Part shown: positions 1 through 7,799 of the stretch, in pieces
How positions within the stretch are numbered: position 1 is the stretch's first letter
How the letters are laid out: the number at the start of each line of letters is the position of its first letter
Source: Williamsia muralis
GTDB lineage: Bacteria; Actinomycetota; Actinomycetes; Mycobacteriales; Mycobacteriaceae
NCBI RefSeq assembly: GCF_002735905.1
Contig: NZ_PEBD01000008.1
Span: 868,001 to 932,000, forward strand
Reading direction: 5' to 3'
DNA: 64,000 nt
Translations under genes and position numbers: made by a program
The notes under the pieces: model-generated
Told to the model about the DNA's origin: nothing
The model's input: the letters and a program-made list of their open reading frames with translations, nothing else
Database searches by the model: none

Positions 1-1
1 G

Positions 2-1522
2 GGAAGCACACTGGAGCTGATGCTCTTCCTCAACTCCAGCTATACCGGCGACTACAGAGGCACCCAGATTGAAAGCCCGCATCTCTTCGGATTCGACATC
101 GGGGCGATCAGTCACCCGGAACGTTATGGCTACGTCACTCTTGCCGTTCTCATCGTCGGATGTCTGGCCGTGGCCAATGTGCGACGGGGACGGAGTGGCC
201 GACGCTTGATCGCAGTCCGTACCAACGAGCGCGCAGCGGCGGCCCTGGGCATCAGCGTTCAGGGAGCGAAGCTGTACGCCTTCGGACTGGCGGCCGCGTT
301 GGCGGCGGCCGGCGGCATCCTGTTGGCTTTCCGCAACACCTCGATCAGCTACGCGACGTGGACGAGTTTCGAGTCCATCTCTGCCGTGGCATGGGCCATG
401 ATCGGCGGTATCGGTTTCATCATGGGTCCGATATTCGGTGCAACGTTGGCCCCGGGTGGCTTGGGAACAGTGGTGGGCGATCGTGTCTTTTCGGGGATCG
501 CGGAATACGTCCCACTCATCACGGGTGTGTTGTTGATCGTGCTTGTCCTCATGAATCAGCATGGAATCGCAAGAGAAACGGGAAACCAGATCCGGTGGGT
601 GCGAAGCAAGCTGGGAAAGTCGATCAGCGCGATTGCCATCAAGCCGGAAAAGCCGGTATCGCTGCCTGCCGAGATCCGTGGCAAAGTCAACCCGCGGGAG
701 TTGAAGGTCTCAGGCCTCACCGTGACATACGGCGTCACAGTCGCCGTCGACGACGTTTCGTTGTCGGTCACCCCCGGCAAGATCGTCGGTCTGATCGGAC
801 CCAATGGTGCCGGAAAGACGACTCTGATCGACGCGGTCACAGGGTTCACGAAGGTGTCGAAAGGCACCATAGAATTGGATGCGCAACCGATCAACAGGTG
901 GAACGTGATCAAACGTTCGCGTCAAGGTTTGAGCCGATCCTTCCAATCGCTGGAGTTGTTCGAGGATTCGACGGTGATCGACAACCTTCGAGTTGCGTCC
1001 GATCCTCGCGACCTTTTCTCCTATTTCCGCGACCTCGTCCTGCCCACTCAACCCAAATTGCCGGGTGAGGTGGTCGCAGCTATCAACGAGTTCGGCCTCG
1101 AGGCGGACCTGCAGACCAAGGTGGAGGACCTGCCTTACGGGAAGAGGCGACTGCTCGCGATTGCACGTGCAGTCGCGACCACACCGAGCATTCTCCTACT
1201 CGACGAACCTGCCGCAGGCCTCGGCGATGCGGAGACGGCCGAACTGGCGAGTTTGGTCCGGCGCCTCGCCGCGGACTGGGGAATGGCGATCCTCCTCGTC
1301 GAGCACGACATGAACTTCGTGATGAGCGTGTGCGACGACATCGTTGTTCTTGATTTCGGTAAGAAGATCGCCGAAGGCAACCCGGCGCAAGTCCGAAACA
1401 ATCCCGCAGTCATCGCAGCGTATCTGGGCGAGACGACTGACGAGTTGATCGAGGATCCAACAGTGAGCACACCGCCGGCCGTGACCCTGGCCGGAACTTC
1501 TACGGCAAAGGACGGCTTCTGA
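2..1522 (+). CDS. Branched-chain amino-acid-type ABC transporter, permease-ATPase fusion (LivM-LivG), 5' partial
   Basis: The frame is open to the left window edge, so the N-terminus is missing; the ATG at 20 is internal. The first ~190 visible residues are the C-terminal part of a LivM-type permease with several hydrophobic helices. After a basic linker comes a complete LivG-type nucleotide-binding domain: Walker A GPNGAGKTT near nt 798, the LivG-style signature LPYGKRR near 1129, Walker B ILLLDEP near 1190 and a switch histidine in VEHDMNF. It would form the inner-membrane and ATPase parts of an importer of the HAAT family, which takes up amino acids but also aromatic or alicyclic acids. 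Its stop overlaps the start of livF by one base (TGATG), so the two are translationally coupled. Fusion of permease and ATPase in one chain is an arrangement seen in some actinobacteria. The substrate is probably the compound degraded by the downstream genes, which is inference. Confidence 0.9.
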   Translation, partial: GSTLELMLFLNSSYTGDYRGTQIESPHLFGFDIGAISHPERYGYVTLAVLIVGCLAVANVRRGRSGRRLIAVRTNERAAAALGISVQGAKLYAFGLAAALAAAGGILLAFRNTSISYATWTSFESISAVAWAMIGGIGFIMGPIFGATLAPGGLGTVVGDRVFSGIAEYVPLITGVLLIVLVLMNQHGIARETGNQIRWVRSKLGKSISAIAIKPEKPVSLPAEIRGKVNPRELKVSGLTVTYGVTVAVDDVSLSVTPGKIVGLIGPNGAGKTTLIDAVTGFTKVSKGTIELDAQPINRWNVIKRSRQGLSRSFQSLELFEDSTVIDNLRVASDPRDLFSYFRDLVLPTQPKLPGEVVAAINEFGLEADLQTKVEDLPYGKRRLLAIARAVATTPSILLLDEPAAGLGDAETAELASLVRRLAADWGMAILLVEHDMNFVMSVCDDIVVLDFGKKIAEGNPAQVRNNPAVIAAYLGETTDELIEDPTVSTPPAVTLAGTSTAKDGF

Positions 1523-2229
1523 TGAGTGTGGTTCTGGACGTCCAGGGCTTGACCACGGGATACGGTTCGCAGCCGGTCATTCACGACATCAACCTGCATG
1601 TCGACGCCGGTGAAGTCGTGACACTGCTCGGCGCCAACGGTGCCGGAAAGACAACGACGCTGCTCGCGTTGAGCGGTGTCCTCCCACTGCACACTGGCGA
1701 GGTCTACTTCGACGGGAAGCTTGAGACAGCCCCGCTCCACAACCGGGCACGTCGAGGCCTCTGCTATGTGACCGAAGAGCGATCGATTTTCAAAACCCTC
1801 TCTGTCACAGACAATCTGAAGGCGGGTGGGGTAGCGACAGAAGACGCGCTCGCGCTCTTTCCGGAACTCGAGAAGCGGTTGCACGTTCGAGGTGGGCTGC
1901 TGTCTGGAGGCGAGCAACAGATGTTGAGCCTCGCAAGGGCGCTATGCCGAGAACCGAGGCTGCTCCTGGTCGACGAGATGTCGCTCGGTCTTGCTCCGCT
2001 GATTGTCGAACGGCTGCTCAAGGCAGTTCGTGAAGCAGCGCAAACGCGCGGGTGCGGAGTTCTCCTCATCGAGCAACACGCCCGGAAGGCCCTGATATAC
2101 GCAGACAGGGTCTACGTCATGCGTCGCGGTCGGATCGAGATGGATCTGTCTGCGTCTGACGCCCGCGCTCGGATCGATGAGATCGAGGACTCCTTCTTGA
2201 GCAGTCGAGTTCCGGAGCCGCAAGCTTGA
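1522..2229 (+). CDS. livF: Branched-chain amino-acid-type ABC transporter ATPase LivF
   Basis: A 235-residue second ATPase of the HAAT importer. It has Walker A GANGAGKTTT, signature LSGGEQQ and Walker B LLLVDEMSLGLAP, the last being the characteristic LivF form. The ATG overlaps the stop of the upstream LivM-LivG fusion by one base. Length matches the family (about 235 residues). The gene is followed by a strong hairpin that ends the transcript. Together with the fusion protein it provides the two ATPase sites; LivH and the periplasmic binding protein would lie left of the window. Confidence 0.93.
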   Translation: MSVVLDVQGLTTGYGSQPVIHDINLHVDAGEVVTLLGANGAGKTTTLLALSGVLPLHTGEVYFDGKLETAPLHNRARRGLCYVTEERSIFKTLSVTDNLKAGGVATEDALALFPELEKRLHVRGGLLSGGEQQMLSLARALCREPRLLLVDEMSLGLAPLIVERLLKAVREAAQTRGCGVLLIEQHARKALIYADRVYVMRRGRIEMDLSASDARARIDEIEDSFLSSRVPEPQA

Positions 2230-2250
2230 CCTGACCGAATGCGCGAAACC

Positions 2251-2289
2251 GAACAGCCCCAGGAATCGAAAGAGTTCCTGGGGCTGTTC
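2251..2289. terminator. Bidirectional hairpin terminator
   Basis: A perfect 15-bp inverted repeat (GAACAGCCCCAGGAA, 9-nt loop, exact complement) lies between the convergent livF and AhpD-like genes. There is no long T-run on either side, but position and stem strength make a shared terminator the natural reading. Confidence 0.8.
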
Positions 2290-2347
2290 GTTCGACTGCC
2301 GGTGTACCGAAAGCGTTGTGGGCGAGGGCCAACAGCCTTGCCCATCT

Positions 2348-2947
2348 TCAATTGGCAGTCTGTGCGGCTTTCGCGTCGGTGACTGCCGACAGCCGGTAAC
2401 CGGGAAGGGTGCAGTGCGCGTCGACAAGCCGTACCACGTGCGACAACCGACTGGTACCCAGGAAGGTCGAGACGTACAAGCAGAGGGTCATGATTTCTTG
2501 GTCGTCGAAGACCGACTTGAGCTCCTCCCACATCGTGTCATCCACGAGGTGGTGATTGGTGCAGAAAGCGAGTGTGTAACGGATTGCGGCTCTTTCGCGT
2601 TCTGTGAAGTCTGCCGTATCCAGCTCGTCGAAGAGGTCGGGGGCATCCGCATCCATACCCTGCTCAATCGCTTTGGGGTTTCGGAATGCCAAGCACGCCT
2701 CGCAGCCGGTTGTGGTGGCCACCGCGAGCCGAACCAGTTCGGTGAGCTTGAAGCCGAGAACGTTCTCTTCTTTGGTCAGAGCGGCGTAAAACGGAAAGAA
2801 CGTGTCGGTCACAGGGCCTGCTTTGCCGATCAGCCCGGTCATCGCGAGAGACGTCGCAGATGCCGTGGGTCCGGTGGCAGCCTGCATGGCGGGCGTGAAG
2901 TCACCTGCGGGCATTGGCGTAATGGGCATTGGGCGGTCGGAAGGCAT
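2348..2947 (-). CDS. Carboxymuconolactone decarboxylase / AhpD-like family protein
   Basis: A 199-residue all-helical protein of the CMD/AhpD superfamily. The CxxC pair appears as TTGCEACLAF near the middle, in the position of the redox-active cysteines of AhpD, so a thiol peroxidase or disulfide-reductase role is more likely than lactone decarboxylation. The downstream part of the helix does not carry the usual AhpD histidine (Phe instead), so activity is uncertain. ATG start at 2947 with AAAGGA about 9 nt upstream. It is divergent from the SnoaL-like gene at 3068, and the shared 120-bp region holds a copy of the CAATTGTCTGATA motif. Many solvent- and terpene-degradation clusters contain such proteins beside monooxygenases; its exact function here is unknown. 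Confidence 0.8.
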   Translation of the reverse strand: MPSDRPMPITPMPAGDFTPAMQAATGPTASATSLAMTGLIGKAGPVTDTFFPFYAALTKEENVLGFKLTELVRLAVATTTGCEACLAFRNPKAIEQGMDADAPDLFDELDTADFTERERAAIRYTLAFCTNHHLVDDTMWEELKSVFDDQEIMTLCLYVSTFLGTSRLSHVVRLVDAHCTLPGYRLSAVTDAKAAQTAN

Positions 2948-3041
2948 GGAGAAGTGTCCTTTCGTAAGAGTCAGGCACTCGCTGGTGGATCGCGTTATTT
3001 TCCAGAGTCGGTACCGAGCTTTAGTGTACTGTCTGGATAAT

Positions 3042-3054
3042 CAATTGTCTGATA
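3042..3054 (+). promoter_or_regulatory. Candidate GntR operator, site A
   Basis: CAATTGTCTGATA, identical to the copies at 4841 (reverse complement) and 27318. A second partial copy, GTCTGGATA, begins at 3031, 17 bp earlier. The site ends 13 bp before the GTG of the SnoaL-like gene, directly before its AGGAGG ribosome site, a position suited to repression. Confidence 0.65.
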
Positions 3055-3067
3055 TATAGGAGGATTC

Positions 3068-3562
3068 GTGGAGCAGTCTGAAGCCGTAGACCTTGTTGAG
3101 ATCGGACAGTTGTTCGACATGTTCGTGGTGGGAATGGACCGGCTTTTCGGCGGCTTTCCCATCACAATCGATCGGAAGGCTGCCGATGGTGTGCTCAACC
3201 TGTTCCTACCGGAGGGAATCTTGCACACGCCCTTCGGACGTGCGGAAGGCCGTGAGGCAATCAACAAGGGGTGGGAGCGCGTGGCCGAGATGGAAACGCC
3301 GCCTGGTGGACCGAAATACGTGCAGCACCACATCACCAGTCGCGAGATCCGCCGAGTTGATCCCACCACCGCGCACACATGCGTGTATTTCCTAGCGGTC
3401 ACCGACCACGGCCTGGACCACTGGGGCGTTTACGAGGACCGCGTCGTGAAGGTGGCCGACGGTTGGAAAATTGCTGAGAGACTGGCGATCGTGCACGGAT
3501 TTGTGGCTGACGGGTACTACTCCGGTATGCCGAACCCGCAGAATCCCGTTCGACACTGGTGA
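3068..3562 (+). CDS. SnoaL-like / NTF2-fold protein
   Basis: A 164-residue protein with the length and pattern of the SnoaL-like NTF2-fold superfamily: an N-terminal helical half, then a beta-rich half with a YVQHHITSREI strand and a tryptophan-rich end (WGVYEDRVVKVADGWKIAER). The fold is used by limonene-1,2-epoxide hydrolase, ketosteroid isomerase and polyketide cyclases, so an isomerase or hydrolase step is possible. The GTG start at 3068 has a perfect AGGAGG at 3058-3063. It sits alone between a candidate operator and a hairpin, divergent from the AhpD-like gene. No catalytic residues can be assigned with confidence. Confidence 0.75.
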   Translation: MEQSEAVDLVEIGQLFDMFVVGMDRLFGGFPITIDRKAADGVLNLFLPEGILHTPFGRAEGREAINKGWERVAEMETPPGGPKYVQHHITSREIRRVDPTTAHTCVYFLAVTDHGLDHWGVYEDRVVKVADGWKIAERLAIVHGFVADGYYSGMPNPQNPVRHW

Positions 3563-3566
3563 GCGC

Positions 3567-3598
3567 GGCGCAAAGGTGCCTTCGGGTGCCTTTGCGCC
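3567..3598. terminator. Hairpin terminator between convergent genes
   Basis: GGCGCAAAGG pairs exactly with CCTTTGCGCC across a 12-nt loop, starting 5 bp after the stop of the SnoaL-like gene and facing the 3' end of the OYE gene. No T-run follows. Confidence 0.6.
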
Positions 3599-3698
3599 CG
3601 ACTGGGGATCGCCATGCTTCAGATCGACGAGCCCGCCCAGCCGTGGGTGGAAATCGACAACCCTCACGATGTCTGATCGTCCTGTCGCAGAGCTCTTT

Positions 3699-4769
3699 TC
3701 AGCCAGCCGCGCGTCGGTATTGGACGGGCCAGAGCTCGGTCGATGATTCTCCGAGCTCGCCTGCCGCGCGCAACGGCCAGTGGGGGTCGCGCAGCATCTG
3801 GCGCCCAACAAGAATCACGTCAGCTGACCCGTCGGCGAGGATGTCCTCAGCTTGTTTGGCTTCGGTGATCAATCCGACTGCGCCCGAGGGGATTGAAGCT
3901 TCCTGGCGGACGCGTCGAGCGAACGGAACCTGGTAGCCGGGGCCGACCGGGATTTTGGCCAACGCAGTTCCGCCCGACGAGTTGTCGATCAGGTCGACGC
4001 CGGCGTCACGAAGTAGCCCACTCAACCGCACAGTGTCGTCACCAGTCCAGCCCCCTTCGGCCCAGTCGGTGGCCGAAACCCGGACGACCAACGGAACGCC
4101 CGCGGGTATTCGTCCGCGGATCTCTCCGACCACTTCGAGCAGGAACCGGACCCGGTTGTCGAAGGATCCGCCGTATTCGTCATCGCGAAGGTTCGAGATG
4201 GGGGACAGGAAAGCCTGAAGTAGGTACCCATGGGCCGCATGCACTTCGAGCACATCGAAGCCGGCCGCGATCCCGCGTTCGGCTGCATCGCCGAATGCGG
4301 CCACAATTCGTGCAATTCCGCGGCTGTCGAGCGGGAGTGCGTCGTCGCGAACCCCTGGAAACGAGTCGATCGACGGTGCAACCGGTTGCCATCCACCATC
4401 GGAGTCCGCAACCGGTCCACGCTCGCCTGTGAACCCCGAGAACGTCGAGGCCTTGCCGCCGGCGTGCGCCAACTGAAGCCCGGCCAACGCGCCCTGTCCG
4501 TGTACGAAGTCAACGATCCGAGACCATTGGCTCTGCTGCTCGCTGTTCCAGATCCCGGTGTCTTCCGGTGTGATTCGCCCCTCGGGCGACACAGCGGTCG
4601 CTTCGGTGAACACCAAGCCGGCTCCGCCGCGGGCGAAGGAACCCAAGTGAACCAAGTGCCAGTCGTTCGGCAAGCCATCGATGGCGGAGTACTGACACAT
4701 CGGCGCCACCCAGACCCGGTTTCGTGCGGTGACCTCACGCAAGGTGATGGGGCTGAAGAGCAGGCTCAA
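3699..4769 (-). CDS. NADH:flavin oxidoreductase, Old Yellow Enzyme family (YqjM type)
   Basis: A 356-residue FMN TIM-barrel ene-reductase. It opens with LLFSPITLREVTARNR and VAPMCQYSA, the cysteine-bearing start typical of the thermophilic-like YqjM class, and carries the substrate-binding HAGGKA and the EVHAAHGYLLQAFLSP motif with the catalytic tyrosine region. C-terminal GLITEA and ILVGRQMLRDP bind FMN phosphate. It would reduce an activated C=C bond, such as that of an enone. TTG start at 4769 with AAAGG about 8 nt upstream. It is divergent from the alcohol dehydrogenase at 4968, and the shared region holds operator site B. In an alicyclic-ketone pathway it would saturate a cyclic enone before the Baeyer-Villiger step; that placement is inference. 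Confidence 0.93.
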   Translation of the reverse strand: MSLLFSPITLREVTARNRVWVAPMCQYSAIDGLPNDWHLVHLGSFARGGAGLVFTEATAVSPEGRITPEDTGIWNSEQQSQWSRIVDFVHGQGALAGLQLAHAGGKASTFSGFTGERGPVADSDGGWQPVAPSIDSFPGVRDDALPLDSRGIARIVAAFGDAAERGIAAGFDVLEVHAAHGYLLQAFLSPISNLRDDEYGGSFDNRVRFLLEVVGEIRGRIPAGVPLVVRVSATDWAEGGWTGDDTVRLSGLLRDAGVDLIDNSSGGTALAKIPVGPGYQVPFARRVRQEASIPSGAVGLITEAKQAEDILADGSADVILVGRQMLRDPHWPLRAAGELGESSTELWPVQYRRAAG

Positions 4770-4840
4770 GTTCGTACCTTTCGTTGGCGTGCGACATTAT
4801 CGACGGCCGGCGCCCGCGGACTTTGTACAGGCTTTAAAAA

Positions 4841-4853
4841 TATCAGACAATTG
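4841..4853 (-). promoter_or_regulatory. Candidate GntR operator, site B
   Basis: On the minus strand this reads CAATTGTCTGATA, identical to sites A and F. It lies 72 bp upstream of the OYE start and about 115 bp upstream of the divergent alcohol dehydrogenase, so it could control both. Confidence 0.65.
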
Positions 4854-4967
4854 TATCGCAATCTGCCTGCGAGGCGTACGCTCACTTTCAGTTGAGGCCA
4901 CCTAGGCCCGCCGTGCCCCGCGTCGCCGAACAATTCGGACCCGTCTGAGTCGGATCAGGAGGATCTC

Positions 4968-6002
4968 ATGCGAGCTGTCCAGTACCGCCACATCGGAAAG
5001 GGCCCCGAGGTCGTCGAGATCGACAAGCCGGAGCCGGGCCCAGGTCAGATTCGCCTGCGGGTGACAGCAGCCGGGCTCTGTCATTCGGATCTGGGGCTGA
5101 TGAGTCGACCCGCAGATGTGTATGAATACGGGCTGCCGCTCACACTCGGCCACGAGGGCGCGGGCACAGTGGACAAGCTCGGTCCGGGTGTGTCGGGCAT
5201 CGAGGTCGGAGAATCGTTTGCCGTGTACGGCCCGCGCGGATGCGGGAGTTGTCGAGTGTGCTCGCGGGGCGAGGAGAACTATTGCCCTCACGCCGCAGAA
5301 CTCGGAATCAAGCCGCCGGGTCTCGGTGAACCAGGTGCGCTGGCCGACTACATGATCGTGCACGACAAGCGGTTTCTCGTGCCCCTCGCCGGGTTGGACC
5401 CCATCAAGGCTGTGTCACTGACGGACGCTGGACTGACGCCCTATCATGCGATCCGGTCGTCCCAGGGCAAGCTGTTTCCCGGGGCCCATGCTGTGGTGAT
5501 CGGAGTCGGGGGCCTCGGACATGTAGCTGTTCAGATCATTCGCGCCATCACTGGAGCCACCGTTGTCGCCGTCGATCTCGACAAAGACAGGCTCGACATG
5601 GCTCTGGACGTGGGGGCGCACCACGCGCTCATCGCAGGCGATCGAACAGCAGATGAGATCCGCACGTTGACCGGAGTTGCCGGTGCACAGGTGGTCTTCG
5701 ACTTTGCCGGCGCGCAATCCACCCTGGATCTCGCCACAGACGTGGTCTCCGTCGACGGGTGCATTCAGATCGTGGGGATTGGCGGCGGTTCAGTCACTAC
5801 GGGATTCGGCCATACTCCGCTCGGTGTTTCGGTACGTGCACCCTACTGGGGGTCCCGCAGCGAACTCGCCGAAGTACTGGACTTGGCGCGCGCGGGCTTG
5901 GTCGAGGTTCACGTCGAGGAGTTCGCCCTTGAGGATGCTGTGGACGCTTACCGCAAGCTGGCCGTCGGAGAGCTGCTCGGGCGGGCGGTGATCGTCCCGT
6001 GA
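4968..6002 (+). CDS. Zinc-dependent secondary alcohol dehydrogenase (ADH-A-like)
   Basis: A 344-residue medium-chain dehydrogenase. Catalytic zinc ligands are visible as C38 (GLCHSD) and H62-E63 (GHEGAG); structural zinc cysteines are C92, C95, C98 and C106. The NAD-binding loop is GVGGLG, followed by VVAVDLD, whose acidic residue favours NAD over NADP. Extended similarity to the remembered sequence of Rhodococcus ruber ADH-A (AGLCHSD, YGLPLTLGHEG, DAGLTPYHAI) points to oxidation of secondary alcohols to ketones. ATG at 4968 with AGGAGG 5 nt upstream. Its stop overlaps the GTG of the enoyl-CoA hydratase, and an amidohydrolase follows. It would supply the ketone for the Baeyer-Villiger monooxygenase at 18342. 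Confidence 0.94.
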   Translation: MRAVQYRHIGKGPEVVEIDKPEPGPGQIRLRVTAAGLCHSDLGLMSRPADVYEYGLPLTLGHEGAGTVDKLGPGVSGIEVGESFAVYGPRGCGSCRVCSRGEENYCPHAAELGIKPPGLGEPGALADYMIVHDKRFLVPLAGLDPIKAVSLTDAGLTPYHAIRSSQGKLFPGAHAVVIGVGGLGHVAVQIIRAITGATVVAVDLDKDRLDMALDVGAHHALIAGDRTADEIRTLTGVAGAQVVFDFAGAQSTLDLATDVVSVDGCIQIVGIGGGSVTTGFGHTPLGVSVRAPYWGSRSELAEVLDLARAGLVEVHVEEFALEDAVDAYRKLAVGELLGRAVIVP

Positions 6003-6784
6003 AGCCGATTGCCGATGAAGGTGAGCCGACGGTTACGGTCACCGTCCAGGACCGCATCCTGGTGATCACCATCAACCGACCGGCAGTCCGCAATGCCGTC
6101 AATGGGGACGTTGCGCAGAGGATTGCGGCCGCTGTACATGAACTCGACTCCGATGTGGAGCTCCGAGTGGGCGTCTTGACGGGCGCGGGCGGAACATTCT
6201 GTAGCGGAATGGATCTCAAAGCACTGCTGGCCGACGATCTGCCGTGGGTCGAGGGTAAGGGTTTCGGTGGGCTGACGCAGTCTCCCCCGCGCAAGCCCCT
6301 GATCGCTGCAGTGGAGGGGTGGGCGGTAGCGGGCGGCTTCGAGTTGATGTTGGCCTGCGACTTGGTTGTGGCTTCGGAAACCTCTGCGTTCGGAGTGCCT
6401 GAGGTCAAGTTGGCCACTGTGGCCGGTGGGGGAGCCGCAATGAAGCTGCCACAACGCATTCCGACGGCCATAGCGCTCGAAATGCTGCTGACCGGCGATA
6501 CGATCTCCGCGCCTCGAGCAGCGGAGTTGGGCTTGGTGAATCGGGTGACCGGTCAGGGTGAGGCACTCTCGGTGGCGCTCGAGCTGGCTTCGGCCATCGC
6601 CGCGAATGGTCCACTCGCGGTCGTGGCGACCAAGCAGATCGCGCGGTCGGCCGCCGAGTGGTCGCCGGCCGACGAATGGTCGGAACAAGATCGGTTGGTG
6701 GGGCCGGTCTACGAGTCCCGCGACGCGAAAGAAGGTGCGTCGGCCTTCGCCGAGAAGCGAGCTCCTGTCTGGTTCGGCCGCTAG
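5999..6784 (+). CDS. Enoyl-CoA hydratase/isomerase family protein (canonical active site)
   Basis: A 261-residue crotonase. The oxyanion-hole stretch GAGGTFCSGMDLK and both glutamates of classical hydratases are present: one in AGGFELMLACD and one in FGVPEVKLAT. It therefore probably hydrates a 2-enoyl-CoA to a 3-hydroxyacyl-CoA. The GTG start at 5999 overlaps the stop of the alcohol dehydrogenase (GTGA). It belongs to a three-gene transcript with the upstream ADH and the downstream amidohydrolase. The contrast with the second crotonase at 20072, which lacks both glutamates, is notable. Confidence 0.92.
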   Translation: MKPIADEGEPTVTVTVQDRILVITINRPAVRNAVNGDVAQRIAAAVHELDSDVELRVGVLTGAGGTFCSGMDLKALLADDLPWVEGKGFGGLTQSPPRKPLIAAVEGWAVAGGFELMLACDLVVASETSAFGVPEVKLATVAGGGAAMKLPQRIPTAIALEMLLTGDTISAPRAAELGLVNRVTGQGEALSVALELASAIAANGPLAVVATKQIARSAAEWSPADEWSEQDRLVGPVYESRDAKEGASAFAEKRAPVWFGR

Positions 6785-6868
6785 GGAGCCAATTCGATCG
6801 AACGGCGCTGACAACCGGGTGTCGTGAACAGGCTGTGATGCCATGAGAGAGAAGAGGATACGGAGAAG

Positions 6869-7732
6869 ATGAGTCCTTCAGAAGAGTCGAGTGCGGCTGG
6901 GACACTGTCCATCATCGATGCTCAGATACACGTATACGAGCCTGATCATCCGGGTCGCCCATGGAAAGGCCGGCTGGTGGGACCTGACTCGATGACCGGT
7001 GAGGAAATGCTCGCCGCGATGGACGAGGCGGGCGTAGACCGTGCGCTGGCCGTGTCGTCATGGGCGTTCTACCACAACGACTCGAGCTACACCGCCGAAG
7101 TCTATCGTCGGTACCCCGAACGGTTCCGGATCATTGCCCCGATCAATCCTTACGTGGCCGGTGCAGTGGAAGACATCGACAGTTGGGGCGAAATTCCCGG
7201 CTCGGTCGGGATTCGGCTGATGCCGGGCGTGATCGAAGGATTCGACGCTGCGTCGGCCGAAGTCAAGGCCGTCATCACAGCGGCGCAGAGGTTCGACTTT
7301 CCGATCTGTGTTTACTGCCCGGGTCAGTTGCAGCACCTCGATCGCCTCGCATCGTTGTACCCCGGAACACGGTTCGTCTTGGACCACCTGGGCTTGGCTC
7401 AACCTTTCGAGCCCCCCGTGCCGTCCGACCCCTTCGCGGCAATCGACAGCGTGCTGTCCCTGGCCCGGCATGACAACGTCTCCGTCAAGATTTCGGCTGC
7501 ACCTACTCTGTCGCACGAGCCGTTCCCGTTCACCGACCTGTGGTCGCCTCTGACTCGCTACTTCGACGCGTTCGGAATCGAGCGCTGCATGTGGGGGACG
7601 GACTGGACGCGTGCGGTCAAGCTGGTGTCCTACGCCGACTCTGTCGCGGCATTCAGAGACCACCTGCCCCTGTCAAAGGACGAGAAGGCCGCGCTCATGG
7701 GCGGGACGCTCACGGCGACCTTCGGGTGGTGA
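6869..7732 (+). CDS. Amidohydrolase family 2 (lactonase/decarboxylase-type TIM-barrel hydrolase)
   Basis: A 287-residue metal-dependent hydrolase of the amidohydrolase-2 family. It starts with IIDAQIHVYEP (the first-strand D-x-H metal site) and contains VLDHLGLAQP and MWGTDWTRAV, the characteristic later strands with the conserved histidine and aspartate. Relatives include 2-pyrone-4,6-dicarboxylate lactonase, 4-sulfomuconolactone hydrolase and non-oxidative decarboxylases. In a cluster with a Baeyer-Villiger monooxygenase, opening of a lactone is an attractive role but is inference. ATG at 6869 with GGAGAAG just upstream. It is last in the transcript before a hairpin. Confidence 0.9.
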   Translation: MSPSEESSAAGTLSIIDAQIHVYEPDHPGRPWKGRLVGPDSMTGEEMLAAMDEAGVDRALAVSSWAFYHNDSSYTAEVYRRYPERFRIIAPINPYVAGAVEDIDSWGEIPGSVGIRLMPGVIEGFDAASAEVKAVITAAQRFDFPICVYCPGQLQHLDRLASLYPGTRFVLDHLGLAQPFEPPVPSDPFAAIDSVLSLARHDNVSVKISAAPTLSHEPFPFTDLWSPLTRYFDAFGIERCMWGTDWTRAVKLVSYADSVAAFRDHLPLSKDEKAALMGGTLTATFGW

Positions 7733-7746
7733 GAAGCCTGGTCCAA

Positions 7747-7778
7747 GGCCGCTCAGCGCGGTAGCGCGCTGAGTGGCC
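7747..7778. terminator. Bidirectional hairpin terminator
   Basis: A 14-bp stem (GGCCGCTCAGCGCG against CGCGCTGAGTGGCC, one G-U pair) with a 4-nt loop lies between the convergent amidohydrolase and MFS genes. Confidence 0.7.
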
Positions 7779-7799
7779 GGCCAGTGCCCTTACGATTCG

